Shown here: positions 36,154 to 46,179 of the stretch, in pieces
Layout of the letters: every line of letters begins with the position of its first letter
Position numbering within the stretch: position 1 is the first letter of the stretch
Assembly (NCBI RefSeq): GCF_003545815.1
Contig: NZ_PDUW01000008.1
Coordinates: 62,001 to 126,000, forward strand
Origin: Pusillimonas caeni
GTDB lineage: Bacteria > Pseudomonadota > Gammaproteobacteria > Burkholderiales > Burkholderiaceae_B
Direction: 5' to 3'
DNA length: 64,000 bases
The notes under the pieces: generated by a model
What the model saw: the letters and a program-made list of their open reading frames with translations, nothing else
Database searches by the model: none
What the model was told of the DNA's origin: nothing
Position numbers and translations under genes: made by a program

Positions 36154-37637
36154 TGCGCCTGCTCCGCCGCGCCCACCGTGGGGGTGGCCTGGGCGTCGGC
36201 CGCCACGCCGGTGTGCTCGACCCAGCCGCCGCCCAGCGCCTTGTAGAGCTCGACGCGATTCAACAGCGAATTGAGCCCGGTCTGCAGGAACTGCCGCTGC
36301 GCCGAATACAGGTTGACCTCGGCCGTCTGCACCTGCAGGAAGCTGTCGATGCCCTCTTCGTAGCGCAGTTTGGCGATGTTGAGCGATTCGGCGGTGGAGT
36401 CTTCGAGCGAACGCAAGGCTTCGAGCTGGCTGGCGAAGGTCGCCTCGCCGGCCAGTGTATCGGCCACTTCGCGGAACGCCACCTGCACCGCTTTTTCATA
36501 TTGCGCCACGGCGATGTTCTTGCGCGCCTCGGCCAGGTCGAGGTTGCCGCTGACGCCCCCCGAGAACAAGGGAATGGTCAACTGGGGCGAATAAGTCCAA
36601 TACCGATTGTCCGAGCTGAACAGGCCGCCGAGCTGTGGACTGGCGAAACCCAGCAGCCCGGTGATCGAGATATTGGGAAAGAAAGCGGCCCGCGCGGCGC
36701 CGATGTTGGCGTTGGAGCCAATCAGCGCATGTTCGGCGCCGATGATGTCGGGCCTGCGCGTCAGCAGGTCGGACGGCAGCCCGACCGGTATGGAAGGCAG
36801 CAGTTGGTCCTTGCCGAACACTTCCGCCTTGGGCAGGCCCGCCGGCGGCTGCTGCCCCAGCAAGAGCAGCAAAGCGTTCTGCGCCTGCGCTTCCAGGCGG
36901 GTCAGTTCGGCGATGTCGGCGCGTATGCTGTCGAGCTGGCCGCGCGCCTGGTTCAGGTCGAGGGCGCCGGCCACGCCCGCATCGAATCGCCGCTTGACGA
37001 TGTCGTAGGAGCCCTGGCGCGAAGCCAGCGTCTTGCGGGCCAGGTCCAACTGCTGCTCGGCCGCGCGCAGGCTGAAATAGGCCTCGGCCACCTGGGCGAC
37101 CAGGGTGATGTGCACCGTGCGCCGGGCTTCCTCGGTCGCCAGGAATTGCTGATAGGCGGCCTCGGTCAGGTTCTTGATGCGGCCGAAGAAGTCGAGCTCG
37201 AAGGCGGTGATGCCCACGCCGGCCTGGTACACCCGGCTGACGCTGGGCGCGTCCTGGCCCATGCGCAGCGCCTCGGGATTGCGCGTGACCTGGGCCAGTC
37301 CGCCCACGCCGAAGGTGGGAAAGCGCTCGCTTTGCTGGATGCCGTACTGGGCCCGGGCCTCTTCGACGCGTTCGACGGCGATGCGCAGGTCGCGATTGTT
37401 CTGCAGCGCGATCTCGATCAGGGCGAGCAGTTGCGGATCGCGGAAGAACTCCCGCCATCCCAGGTCGGCCGATGAAGCCGTCGTGTGCTGCCCGGATGCG
37501 GCCCCCTCGCCATACGAAGGGTACTGGGCGGGAACCGGCGCCTCGGGGCGCTCGTACTTGGGCGCCAGCGAGCAGCCGGCCAATATCAGCGCGGTCAGCG
37601 TCGGTAAAGCGGTGATACGGAAAACGCGTCGACTCAT
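36150..37637 (-). CDS. Outer-membrane efflux lipoprotein (OprM/NodT family)
   Basis: 495-residue TolC-type channel. Lipoprotein signal with lipobox LILAGC near residue 22, followed by [14 protein letters not shown]. Two duplicated outer membrane efflux (OEP) halves with coiled coils: [23 protein letters not shown] and [22 protein letters not shown]. It completes the tripartite pump with the RND transporter upstream, which it overlaps by 4 bases. It overlaps pdxJ downstream by 4 bases. Confidence 0.96.
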   Translation of the reverse strand: MSRRVFRITALPTLTALILAGCSLAPKYERPEAPVPAQYPSYGEGAASGQHTTASSADLGWREFFRDPQLLALIEIALQNNRDLRIAVERVEEARAQYGIQQSERFPTFGVGGLAQVTRNPEALRMGQDAPSVSRVYQAGVGITAFELDFFGRIKNLTEAAYQQFLATEEARRTVHITLVAQVAEAYFSLRAAEQQLDLARKTLASRQGSYDIVKRRFDAGVAGALDLNQARGQLDSIRADIAELTRLEAQAQNALLLLLGQQPPAGLPKAEVFGKDQLLPSIPVGLPSDLLTRRPDIIGAEHALIGSNANIGAARAAFFPNISITGLLGFASPQLGGLFSSDNRYWTYSPQLTIPLFSGGVSGNLDLAEARKNIAVAQYEKAVQVAFREVADTLAGEATFASQLEALRSLEDSTAESLNIAKLRYEEGIDSFLQVQTAEVNLYSAQRQFLQTGLNSLLNRVELYKALGGGWVEHTGVAADAQATPTVGAAEQAQ

Positions 37638-40600
37638 GCTTGATCCCCGTTCTTGGAACCGGGCTCCGATTGGTTGTCGTCAATGTTGTGATGCACGGAC
37701 GTCAGGGGCGCCATATGCGCATTGGTCAGCTTGGGCTTGGTCTTGAAGAAGCCCAGTACGACCACGAAGAAGGTGGGCACGAAGATCATGGCCAGCGGCG
37801 TGGCGGCAAGCATGCCGCCCAGCACGCCCAGGCCGACCGCGTTCTGGCTGGCCGCGCCCGCTCCGGTGGCCAGGGCCAGCGGAATCACGCCCATGATGAA
37901 GGCGAAGGACGTCATCAGGATGGGACGGAAACGCAGGCGTGCGGCCTCCACCGTCGCGTCGATGATGTTGCCTCCCAAGGCGTAGCTGTCTTTGGCGAAT
38001 TCGACGATCAGGATGGCGTTCTTGGCGGCCAGCCCGATCACCGTCACCATGCCCACCTGGAAATACACGTCGTTGGGCATGCCCAGCGCCGAGATCAGGC
38101 CCACGGCCCCCAGCATGCCCAGCGGCACCATCAGCATGACGGAAAGCGGAATCGCCCAGCTTTCGTACAGCGCCGCCAGCACCATGAACACCACCAGCAT
38201 GGCCAGGGAAAGCAGAATCACGGATTGCGCGCCGGCCTGCTTCTCCTGGTACGAGAGTCCCGTCCATTCGTAGCCGAAGCCATTGGGCAGTTGGGCGATC
38301 ATGGCTTCCATTTCGGCCATGGCCTCGCCGGTGGAATAGCCGGGCGCCGCCGAGCCGCCTATGCGGATGGATTCATAGCTGTTGTAGCGCACGACCTGGA
38401 CGGGGCCCTGCGTCCATTCCGCCGTCACGAAGGAGGACAGCGGCACGGCCTCGCCATTGGCGTTGCGCGACGTGAGCTTCATCAGGTCGTCCGGCGACAT
38501 GCGGTGCCGCTGGTCCGCCTGCACCCAGACGTTCTGCATCCATCCCATGTTGGGGAACTTGCCCACATAGCTGGACCCGACGGCCGTGGCGATGAGCGCG
38601 GACGCCTCGGCGAAATCGACTCCCAGGGCGGCCGCTTTCTGGCGATCGATCTTCACGTTGAGCTGGGGACCGGGCCCGAGGCCGGTGACGCGGGTGTCGA
38701 CCAGCTTGGGGTTCTGCATGGCCATCTGCAAGAGCTGCTGCGTCGCGGCCTGCAGGGCATCATGGCCCAGTCCGCCGCGGTCCTGCAGACGCAGGTCGAA
38801 GCCGGCCGCGTTGCCCAGCGAGGAGATCGCCGGCGGCACGATGGCAAAGACCATGGAGTCGGGCAGGCCGAACAGCAGGTTCTGGTTGGCCTTGTCCGCC
38901 ACCGCCTGAGCGGAGTTCTCCTGGCCCTTGCGTTCGGAAAAGTCCTTGAGCGGCACGAAGGCGATGGCGGCGTTCAGGCCGCTGCCGTTGAAGCTGAAGC
39001 CCTGCACCGAAATGATGTTCTGGGTCTGGGGCTGCTTGAAGAAATAGTCTTCGACCTTGCGTATGGTTTCCTGCGTGCGATTGGCCGTCGAGCCCGAGGG
39101 CAGCTCTATATTGACGATGGCGTAGCCCTGGTCTTCCTGGGGCAGGAAGGACGTGGGCATGCGGAAGTAGAGGAAGCCCAGCACGACCGCCAGCAGCACG
39201 TAGATGATCATGACGCGACCGGTGCGTTTCAGGCTTTTTCCGACCCAGCCCTCGTAGCGGCGCGTCACGCGGTCGAACTTGCGGTTGAACCAGCCGAAGA
39301 AGCCGCGTTTTTCTTCGTGGTGCCCCTTGGGGATGGGCTTGAGGATGGTCGAGCACAGCGCCGGTGTGAACGTAAGCGCCAGAAAGCCCGAGAACAGGAT
39401 GGACACTGCCATCGCCACTGAGAACTGGCGGTAGATGACGCCCACCGATCCGCTCATGAAAGCCAGGGGGAAGAACACCGTGGCCAGCACCAGCGTCATG
39501 CCGACCACCGCCCCGCTGATCTGGGGCATGGCCTTCTTGGTCGCCTCTTTGGGCGACAGGCCGTCCTCGACCATGATGCGCTCGACGTTCTCGACCACCA
39601 CGATGGCGTCGTCCACGAGAATGCCGATGGCAAGCACCATGGCGAACATGGTCAGCACATTGATGGAGAAGCCCAGCGCCAGCATCACCGCCAGCGCGCC
39701 GAGAATGGCGATGGGCACCACCAGCGCGGGGATCAGGGTGTAGCGCACGTTCTGCAAAAAGATGAACATCACGATGAACACCAGCACCATGGCCTCGACC
39801 AGCGTGTGCAGCACCTGCTCGATCGAAGTCTCGACATAGGGCGTGGTGTCGTAAGGAATCGCGTACGTGACGTTATCGGGGAAGAACTGCGACAGCTCGT
39901 CCATTCTGGCCTTGATGCCTTCGGCCGTCGTCAGCGCGTTGGCGCTGGGCGTAAGCGACACGGCGAAAGCCGCTGTCGGCTTGCCATTGAGCCTGGCGCC
40001 GAACTGGTAAGAGTCGGAGCCGACCTCCACCCGCGCGACGTCCTTGACGCGCACCGATGAGCCATCGACGTTGGAGCGCAGCACAATGTTCTCGAATTCT
40101 TCGACCGAGGACAATTCGCCGTTGAGCAGGATGGGAGCGGAGACGCGCTGGTCCTCCGGGTTGGGGGGAGAACCGAGAATGCCCGCCGAAATCAAGGAAT
40201 TCTGATTGGCGATCGCTGCATTCACCTCCGCCATGCTCAGATTGAAGCCGGTGAGCTTGTCGGGATCCACCCACACGCGCATGGCGCGCGGCGCGGCAAA
40301 AAGCTGAAACTTGCCGACCCCGGGCACACGCGCAATGGCGTTCTGCACGTTGCGGGTAATGTAGTCGGCGAGTGCGGTCTGGTCCATTGAGCCGTCGGTC
40401 GACGACAAAGTCAGCACCATCAGAAAATTAGGATTGCTTTGCTCGACTTTCAGGCCCTGCTGCATCACCGCGGCAGGCAGGCTGGCGCTGATGTTCGAGA
40501 TCCGGTTCTGTACATCGACCTGCGCCAAGTCGGGATCGGTGCCGGGAGCGAACGTGGCGGTGATCTCGGCGCGGCCGTACGAGTCGCTGATCGACTCGTA

Positions 40601-40831
40601 ATACAGCAGGCCCTTGGCGCCATTGAGCTCGTTTTCGATGAGGCTGGATACAGACTGCGCCACATCCTTGGCCGACGCCCCGGGATAGGTAGCGTTGATG
40701 GTTACCGACGGCGGCGCCACTTCGGGGTACTGCGACACCGGCATATTGGGGATCGCCAATAAACCCGCCAATGTGATGGCCAGCGCCACCACCCAGGCGA
40801 AAATCGGTCGTTCGATGAAAAACTGTGGCAT
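37634..40831 (-). CDS. RND multidrug efflux transporter, AcrB/MexB family
   Basis: 1065-residue inner-membrane hydrophobe/amphiphile efflux pump (HAE1). MPQFFIERPIFAWVVALAI opens TM1; the proton-relay Asp pair is in GILVDDAIVVVENVERIM on TM4; PLAFMSGSVGVIYRQFS and the C-terminal MGVIPLALATGAG block are typical. Twelve TM helices and two large periplasmic loops fit the length. Exports drugs, dyes, detergents or organic solvents with the adaptor upstream and channel downstream. Separated from the adaptor gene by 77 bases. Confidence 0.97.
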   Translation of the reverse strand: MPQFFIERPIFAWVVALAITLAGLLAIPNMPVSQYPEVAPPSVTINATYPGASAKDVAQSVSSLIENELNGAKGLLYYESISDSYGRAEITATFAPGTDPDLAQVDVQNRISNISASLPAAVMQQGLKVEQSNPNFLMVLTLSSTDGSMDQTALADYITRNVQNAIARVPGVGKFQLFAAPRAMRVWVDPDKLTGFNLSMAEVNAAIANQNSLISAGILGSPPNPEDQRVSAPILLNGELSSVEEFENIVLRSNVDGSSVRVKDVARVEVGSDSYQFGARLNGKPTAAFAVSLTPSANALTTAEGIKARMDELSQFFPDNVTYAIPYDTTPYVETSIEQVLHTLVEAMVLVFIVMFIFLQNVRYTLIPALVVPIAILGALAVMLALGFSINVLTMFAMVLAIGILVDDAIVVVENVERIMVEDGLSPKEATKKAMPQISGAVVGMTLVLATVFFPLAFMSGSVGVIYRQFSVAMAVSILFSGFLALTFTPALCSTILKPIPKGHHEEKRGFFGWFNRKFDRVTRRYEGWVGKSLKRTGRVMIIYVLLAVVLGFLYFRMPTSFLPQEDQGYAIVNIELPSGSTANRTQETIRKVEDYFFKQPQTQNIISVQGFSFNGSGLNAAIAFVPLKDFSERKGQENSAQAVADKANQNLLFGLPDSMVFAIVPPAISSLGNAAGFDLRLQDRGGLGHDALQAATQQLLQMAMQNPKLVDTRVTGLGPGPQLNVKIDRQKAAALGVDFAEASALIATAVGSSYVGKFPNMGWMQNVWVQADQRHRMSPDDLMKLTSRNANGEAVPLSSFVTAEWTQGPVQVVRYNSYESIRIGGSAAPGYSTGEAMAEMEAMIAQLPNGFGYEWTGLSYQEKQAGAQSVILLSLAMLVVFMVLAALYESWAIPLSVMLMVPLGMLGAVGLISALGMPNDVYFQVGMVTVIGLAAKNAILIVEFAKDSYALGGNIIDATVEAARLRFRPILMTSFAFIMGVIPLALATGAGAASQNAVGLGVLGGMLAATPLAMIFVPTFFVVVLGFFKTKPKLTNAHMAPLTSVHHNIDDNQSEPGSKNGDQA

Positions 40832-40908
40832 GTGTGCTCGCTATAAAAGCATTGATTTCGCGGGCCGGCCACGGCCCGCTGAGACAGTTCTTGCGGCGGG
40901 GGCTATGC

Positions 40909-42219
40909 TCATGAACCAGCGGCGGGGGCCTGGCCCGCGCCTTCGCCCGCCTGGCCGGCGGCCTGGCCATCCTGGCCCGGAGCTTGTCCGCCCTGCCCCG
41001 GCTGCTGTTCGCCCTGGCCGGGCTGCTGCCCGGCTGGTCCCGCTTGACCGGGCTGGCCGCCCTGGGCGCCCTGATTCGGGTTCCAGGGTATGGGCTGAAC
41101 CGGCGCCCCCGGACGGATCTTCTGGAAGCCCTCGACCACGACGACGTCGCCGGCCGACAGCCCCGAGGTGATCAGCCATTTGCCGTCTATGGCGGCGCCG
41201 GTGGTGACCGGCGTGGCCACCACTTTGCCTTCCTTGATCACCATCAGGGCGCCCTGGCCGTCGGCCGTGCGCTGCAGCGCCTGCTGCGGCACGAGCAGCG
41301 CCTTCTGGTCCACGCCCTGCGCCACGCGGACTCGCACATACATGCCGGGCAGCAGAATTTCGTCAGGGTTGGGAAACTCGGCGCGCATCACGACCTGGCC
41401 CGTAGTGGGATCGACCGACACGCCCGAAAACAGCAGCTTGCCGGGATGTTCGTACTGAGTGCCGTCCTCCAGCACCACGGTGGCCTTGGCCGAATCTTCG
41501 CCGGCACGCTCCAGCGTTCCGGCGGCGAGGGCCTTGCGCAGCTGAGCCAGTTCCGACGTGGGCCGCGTGACGTCGACATACACTCGGTCGAGTTGCTGGA
41601 CGGTGGCCATTTGCGTGGCGTTGGTGCTGCTGACGAGCGCGCCTTCGGTGACCATCGCCTGGCCGATGCGGCCGTCGATGGGCGACGTGACCTTGGTATA
41701 GCCCAGGTTGATGTCGGCCGATTGCAGCGCGGCCTTGCCGGCGGCGATGGCGGCCTCGGCCTGCGCGGCGGCGGCCACCGCATTGTCGTATTCCTGGCGG
41801 CTGACGGCGTTGGCATCGATGAGCTTGGCGTAGCGCCTGGACAAGGTGCGCGCCGCCTGGGCATCGGCCTGGGCCTGCTTGAGCTGCGCTTCCGCTTGCG
41901 CCCGCGCCGCTGCGTACGGTGCGGGGTCGATGGTGAACAGCAGTTCGCCCGCCTTGACGTCGCTGCCCTGCACGAAGTTGATTTCTTCTACGATGCCCGT
42001 CACCCGGGCCCTGATCTGGGCGTTCTTGATTGCATCGACGCGGCCCGGCAGTTCGGTGGTGATTTCGGCCCGCGCGGGCTCGACCGTGACGACACTGACC
42101 GGCACCTTCATGTCGCCTTGCTGCCCCTGAGGTTCGTCGCCGCATGCTGCGAGCAGCACCAGCGATGAAAGAAGGAGAATTCGGGCTTGCTGCCCGCCGG
42201 GCAGACGAGAAATGCGCAT
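40909..42219 (-). CDS. RND efflux periplasmic adaptor (AcrA/MexA family) with Gly/Gln tail
   Basis: 436-residue membrane fusion protein. Signal and lipobox SLVLLAAC near residue 24. Lipoyl halves, alpha-hairpin (AQAEAQLKQAQADAQAARTL) and beta-barrel (VVMRAEFPNPDEILLPGMYV) in normal order. About 60 residues at the C-terminus are low-complexity Gly/Gln/Pro/Ala (GQGEQQPGQGGQAPGQ), not part of the family fold. CAGGAG precedes the ATG. First gene of the efflux operon. No TetR-type repressor gene is adjacent. Confidence 0.95.
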   Translation of the reverse strand: MRISRLPGGQQARILLLSSLVLLAACGDEPQGQQGDMKVPVSVVTVEPARAEITTELPGRVDAIKNAQIRARVTGIVEEINFVQGSDVKAGELLFTIDPAPYAAARAQAEAQLKQAQADAQAARTLSRRYAKLIDANAVSRQEYDNAVAAAAQAEAAIAAGKAALQSADINLGYTKVTSPIDGRIGQAMVTEGALVSSTNATQMATVQQLDRVYVDVTRPTSELAQLRKALAAGTLERAGEDSAKATVVLEDGTQYEHPGKLLFSGVSVDPTTGQVVMRAEFPNPDEILLPGMYVRVRVAQGVDQKALLVPQQALQRTADGQGALMVIKEGKVVATPVTTGAAIDGKWLITSGLSAGDVVVVEGFQKIRPGAPVQPIPWNPNQGAQGGQPGQAGPAGQQPGQGEQQPGQGGQAPGQDGQAAGQAGEGAGQAPAAGS

Positions 42220-42440
42220 TAACGGCTCCTGGAAGGAAACTGCGCCGAACGGCATGGTGCCGCGCCGGCTGTGTAATTTTTGGTAAACGGTGAGTATAAA
42301 ACGAAAGTCAGTCTCATTTGACGATCAAAACTATTTCAGTCCTTTACATGTGCACGCGCTAGCCGCGCATCGGCGGCGGTCATATTTCTGACATGAAAAT
42401 GGACGGCCAAGGCAAAGGCGGCGGGCTGCTGCGGCGGCGC

Positions 42441-43235
42441 TCAGCCCAGCAGCAAAGCGTCATCCGAGACGGCTTCGCCGCGTACACGCTCGAACATCTC
42501 GAGCAGATGCGGCACGTCGAGCCGGCTGCGCTCTTCGCCCGAGACGTCGAGCACCACCCGCCCCTGATGCAGCATGACGGTGCGGTCGCCGATGTCGAGC
42601 GCCTGACGCATGCTGTGCGTGACCATCAATGTGGTCAGCTTGCGCTCGGCCACGATGCGCCGGGTGATTTCCAGCACGAAAGCGGCCGTTCGAGGGTCCA
42701 GCGCCGCCGTGTGCTCGTCCAGCAGCAGAATGCGCGAAGGCCGCAAAGCCGCCATCAGCAGGCTGACTGCCTGCCGCTGCCCGCCCGAAAGCAGGCCGAT
42801 CCGGTCTTGCAGCCTGTCCTCCAGGCCCAGGCCGAGTATGGACAGCCGTTCGCGGAACTCGTCGCGCATGCCCCGCCCTATCGCCCGCCCCAGACCGCGG
42901 CGAGCCCCGCGGCTATAGGCAAGCGCCAGGTTTTCTTCGATGGTGAGATCTTCGCAAGTGCCCAGCAAAGGGTCCTGGAAGACGCGCGCCACCATGTCGG
43001 CGCGGTTCCACACGGGCATGCGCCCCACTTCGGCGCCGTCGATCGTGATGGACCCGCGGTCGAGCGCGGCTTCGCCCGATATGGCGTTGAGCAGGGTGGA
43101 CTTGCCCGCGCCGTTCGAGCCGATGACCGTCACGAACTGGCCGGTCGGTATTTCCAGCGACAAGCCCCGCAGCGCGCGTGTCTCGATGGGCGAGCCGGCA
43201 TTGAAGGTGATGTGCAGTTCATCCGCCTTGAGCAT
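42441..43235 (-). CDS. ABC transporter ATP-binding protein of a PF04392-type importer
   Basis: 264-residue ATPase: Walker A GSNGAGKST, signature LSGGQRQA, Walker B ILLLDEHTAALD, switch VTHS. The sequence type (LHITFNAGSPIETRALRGL; ARVFQDPLLGTCEDLTIEEN) is that of the tryptophan/tyrosine-like uptake class next to PF04392 binding proteins. AAGGAGG precedes the start. Third gene of a three-gene operon read leftward; 45 bases after the permease. Confidence 0.93.
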   Translation of the reverse strand: MLKADELHITFNAGSPIETRALRGLSLEIPTGQFVTVIGSNGAGKSTLLNAISGEAALDRGSITIDGAEVGRMPVWNRADMVARVFQDPLLGTCEDLTIEENLALAYSRGARRGLGRAIGRGMRDEFRERLSILGLGLEDRLQDRIGLLSGGQRQAVSLLMAALRPSRILLLDEHTAALDPRTAAFVLEITRRIVAERKLTTLMVTHSMRQALDIGDRTVMLHQGRVVLDVSGEERSRLDVPHLLEMFERVRGEAVSDDALLLG

Positions 43236-43280
43236 CGGCGCCTCCTTGAACCCCGCGGGGCCGTACTGATGCCGGGAAGC

Positions 43281-44171
43281 TCATTTCGGCCTCCGTTCAC
43301 GCAAGCGCTGGCGCAGCAGCGGCACGACCAGGAAGATGGTGACGAGCACCGCGGTGATCAGATTCAGATCTTGGGCCTGCAGGCCGATGAAGTCGGCATT
43401 GAGCGCCAGCGCGACGAACAAGCGGTACAGCACCGCCCCCAGCACCGCCGCCGCCGTCATGATGACAAGCCGGCGCGAGCTGAATAGGCTTTCGCCGACG
43501 ATGACCGCCGCCAAGCCGATGACGATGGTGCCTATGCCCATCGAGATGTCGGACACGCCCTGCGACTGCGCGAACAGGGCGCCCCCCAGCGCGCACAGCG
43601 CGTTGGACAGGGCCAGGCCGGCCAATACCATGACGCCGGTCGCCACTCCCTGCGCCCGCGCCATGCGGGGGTTGGACCCGGTCGCGCGCAGCGCCAGGCC
43701 GGCCTGCGTGCCCAGATACCAGTCGAGCGCGAACTTGACCGCGGCCACCACCGCCAGGACAAGCAGCGGCCGCAGGATGTAGTCGGGCATGGCCTCGCTC
43801 ATGAACAGGGAAAACACCGTGGGCTCGGTGATCAGCGGCACGTTGGGGCGGCCCATGATCCTGAGATTGATCGAATACAGGGCGATCATCATCAGGATGC
43901 CGGCCAGCAGGTCCATGATCTTGAGCCTGACGTTGAGCCATCCGGTGACCGCCCCCGCCAGCCCGCCGGCCAGGGTGGCGACCAGGGTGGCCGAGAACGG
44001 CTCCCAGCCCGCCACGATCAGCGTCGCGGCCACCGCCGCGCCCAGCGGAAAGCTGCCGTCCACGGTCAGATCGGGAAAGCGCAGTATCCGGAACGAAATC
44101 AACACCCCCAGCGCCACCAGGCCATAGATGAGGCCGATTTCAAGCGCTCCCCAGAGTGCATACCACGACAT
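43281..44171 (-). CDS. ABC transporter permease of a PF04392-type importer
   Basis: 296-residue branched-chain-type permease with about eight or nine membrane helices. The conserved start YALWGALEIGLIYGLVALGVLISFRILRF runs into FPDLTVDGSFPLGAAVAATL, a signature of this class. GLALRATGSNPRMARAQGV is the ATPase-docking loop. Ends with arginine-rich LRQRLRERRPK on the cytosolic side. Twelve bases after the binding protein gene. Confidence 0.94.
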   Translation of the reverse strand: MSWYALWGALEIGLIYGLVALGVLISFRILRFPDLTVDGSFPLGAAVAATLIVAGWEPFSATLVATLAGGLAGAVTGWLNVRLKIMDLLAGILMMIALYSINLRIMGRPNVPLITEPTVFSLFMSEAMPDYILRPLLVLAVVAAVKFALDWYLGTQAGLALRATGSNPRMARAQGVATGVMVLAGLALSNALCALGGALFAQSQGVSDISMGIGTIVIGLAAVIVGESLFSSRRLVIMTAAAVLGAVLYRLFVALALNADFIGLQAQDLNLITAVLVTIFLVVPLLRQRLRERRPK

Positions 44172-44183
44172 GGAAGACCCTGC

Positions 44184-45218
44184 CTATTCGATGACCTGGG
44201 CCGCGGACTTGCGCAACTCGTCGGAAAGGGTCACCCCCTGCTTGCGGGCCGCCGTCGCGTTCAGATGCAGGGCGAGCCGGTCGCTGGTCTCGGAGGGGAT
44301 GTCGCCGGGCTTTTCGCCTTTCAGGATACGCACCACCAGACGGCCCGTCTGGCGGCCCATTTCGTAGTAGTCCAGGCCCAGGGCCGCGACCGCCCCGCGC
44401 GCCACGCTGGCGGTGTCGGAGGCAATAAGCGGGATGCGCGCGTCGTTGCCCACTTTGGCCAGCGATTCGTAGGCCGACACCACATTGTTGTCGGTGTTGG
44501 TATAGATGACGTCCACCTTGCCGACCAGGCTGCGGGCCGCGGCGCCCACGTCGACCGTGCGCGGCGCGCTGGCCTCGACCAGCGACATGCCCATGGTGGG
44601 CAGCAGTTCGCGCATCTGCTCGACGACCGAAGCCGAATTGGCCTCGCCCGGGTTGTACACCATGCCGACCTTGCGCGCATCGGGCACCAGCTGCTTGATG
44701 ACCTCGACCTGGCGCGCCAGCTCGAGCCGGTCGGACACGCCGGTGACGTTGGTGCCGGAAGCCTCGAAGGACGGCACCAGTTGCGCCGCGATCGGGTCGG
44801 TCACCGCCGAATACACCACGGGAATGGTCTTGGTGGCGGCCACCACGGCCTGCGCCGACGGGGTGGCGATGGCGACGATGACGTCGGGTTGGTCGCCGAC
44901 GAACTTGCGCGCGATCTGGGTGGCAATGGCGGTATTGCCCTGCGCGGTCTGGAACTGCCACTGCAGCCCTTTTTCTTCGGTATAACCGGCCTCTGACAAG
45001 GCCTTCTTGACGCCGTCCTTGATCGCATCGAGCGCCGGATGCTCGACGATGCTGGTAACGGCCACCGACTGGGCATGCGCGGGCCCCGCCATGGCCGAGC
45101 ACAGCGCCACGGTGCACAGGGCCGCTTTCAGCAAGCCCTGGGCAAGCCCCCGCGTTGCATGCAACGGCTTGCCGTTCGATTCGTTCAAAGCACTCTTGGC
45201 CGGCAGCGTCCACTTCAT
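44184..45218 (-). CDS. ABC transporter substrate-binding protein, PF04392 (TrpX-like)
   Basis: 344-residue periplasmic binding protein. The signal peptide is long, with a basic n-region, ending GPAHA-Q near residue 50. The mature part reads VAVTSIVEHPALDAIKDGVKKAL, then PDVIVAIATPSAQAVV, typical of the family. Ligands of characterised relatives include tryptophan and other aromatic amino acids. AGGGG stands seven bases before the ATG; a start 12 codons upstream also exists. Two copies of a short palindrome precede the gene. Confidence 0.92.
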   Translation of the reverse strand: MKWTLPAKSALNESNGKPLHATRGLAQGLLKAALCTVALCSAMAGPAHAQSVAVTSIVEHPALDAIKDGVKKALSEAGYTEEKGLQWQFQTAQGNTAIATQIARKFVGDQPDVIVAIATPSAQAVVAATKTIPVVYSAVTDPIAAQLVPSFEASGTNVTGVSDRLELARQVEVIKQLVPDARKVGMVYNPGEANSASVVEQMRELLPTMGMSLVEASAPRTVDVGAAARSLVGKVDVIYTNTDNNVVSAYESLAKVGNDARIPLIASDTASVARGAVAALGLDYYEMGRQTGRLVVRILKGEKPGDIPSETSDRLALHLNATAARKQGVTLSDELRKSAAQVIE

Positions 45219-45238
45219 TGAAAAACCCCTAATATTCG

Positions 45239-45275
45239 TTGTCGTCGAAGACAAAAAACCATATTGTCGAAGACA
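45239..45275. promoter_or_regulatory. Two operator-like palindromes before the importer operon
   Basis: TTGTCGTCGAAGACAA at 45239-45254 and TTGTCGAAGACA at 45264-45275 are related inverted repeats (TTGTC ... GACA) 25 bases apart, 20-60 bases upstream of the binding protein start. A dimeric regulator could bind both. No regulator gene is adjacent. Confidence 0.45.
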
Positions 45276-45355
45276 GAAAATAACAAGCCCCGCGCGTCTC
45301 CATGCAACTGTACATCAGCCCGCCCCGGTCGGCCATGCGTGCGCGCGGACGCGCC

Positions 45356-45382
45356 GGCCGTGTGCCTCCGGCGCGCACGGCC
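45356..45382 (-). terminator. Hairpin after the spermidine-synthase-like gene
   Basis: GGCCGTGTGC and GCGCACGGCC pair over 10 bases with one mismatch around a 7-base loop, 30 bases beyond the stop. No T run. Possible terminator. Confidence 0.35.
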
Positions 45383-45411
45383 TTGCCACGGCCGTCAGCG
45401 GCGCCGTGGCG

Positions 45412-46179
45412 CTATTCGTCGCCCGCGCGCAGTTGCTCCAGTAAATGCCTGGCCCATCGCACGGCGGGCAGGCCGCAGGCTTTTTCGACCTCGGCGGCCC
45501 GTTCCAGCAACCGGCCGGTCGTGGTTTCCAGCACCGGACCTCGGAAGGCCAGAATCACCCGGTTGCCGGCATCGATTTCGGGCAGCTCCAGCACGGGGCC
45601 GCCGAACGCCTCGCGGATGTTGGCCAGATTGCGCGGAAAGCTCTCATGGTTGCCGAACAGGTTCACGGCCATGACGCCGCCTTCGGGCGACAGCGCCCTG
45701 TGGCAACCCTGGTAGAACTCGAGCGACTCGCGCACCGGCCCTTGCGCCTGCGCGTCGTACAAGTCCACCATCAGCGCCACGTAGCGGCCGATGTTGTGCG
45801 GCTTCTCGAGCCACAGGGCCGCATCGACGTGGTCGATGTACGAGCGGTCGTTGGAGGGCAGGCGGAAGAACGCCCTGCACATGGCCGTCACGGCGGGGTT
45901 CCACTCGGCCGTCTCGACGTTGGCGGGCGTGTGCTTGAGCGTGAACCGCAACAGGGAGCCGGCTCCCAGGCCCAGTATGCCGACCGAATGATTCTTGCGA
46001 GGCTCGATGAACAGCAGCCAGGCCATCATCTGCTGGGTATAGGCCAGCACCAGTTCGGCCGGCTTGCGCACCCGCATGGCGCCCTGCACCCATTCGGTGC
46101 CGAAATGCAGATAGCGGATGCCGCTTGCCTCGGACATGGTCGGCTCTTCGTCCGACCAGGAGTCGTCGTAAGCGTTCAT
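45412..46179 (-). CDS. Spermidine synthase-like methyltransferase-fold protein
   Basis: 255 residues of the spermidine synthase/PABMT fold without the N-terminal beta domain of true SpeE. The nucleotide-binding start reads SVGILGLGAGSLLRFTLK, then VETAEWNPAVTAMCRAFF, and VALMVDLYDAQAQG takes the place of the catalytic DxxD region (SpeE has DSTDP-like DxxDP). So polyamine synthesis is doubtful; a related small-molecule aminopropyl or methyl transfer is possible. Starts MNAYDDSWSDEE, overlapping the xthA stop by 4 bases. Confidence 0.85.
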   Translation of the reverse strand: MNAYDDSWSDEEPTMSEASGIRYLHFGTEWVQGAMRVRKPAELVLAYTQQMMAWLLFIEPRKNHSVGILGLGAGSLLRFTLKHTPANVETAEWNPAVTAMCRAFFRLPSNDRSYIDHVDAALWLEKPHNIGRYVALMVDLYDAQAQGPVRESLEFYQGCHRALSPEGGVMAVNLFGNHESFPRNLANIREAFGGPVLELPEIDAGNRVILAFRGPVLETTTGRLLERAAEVEKACGLPAVRWARHLLEQLRAGDE

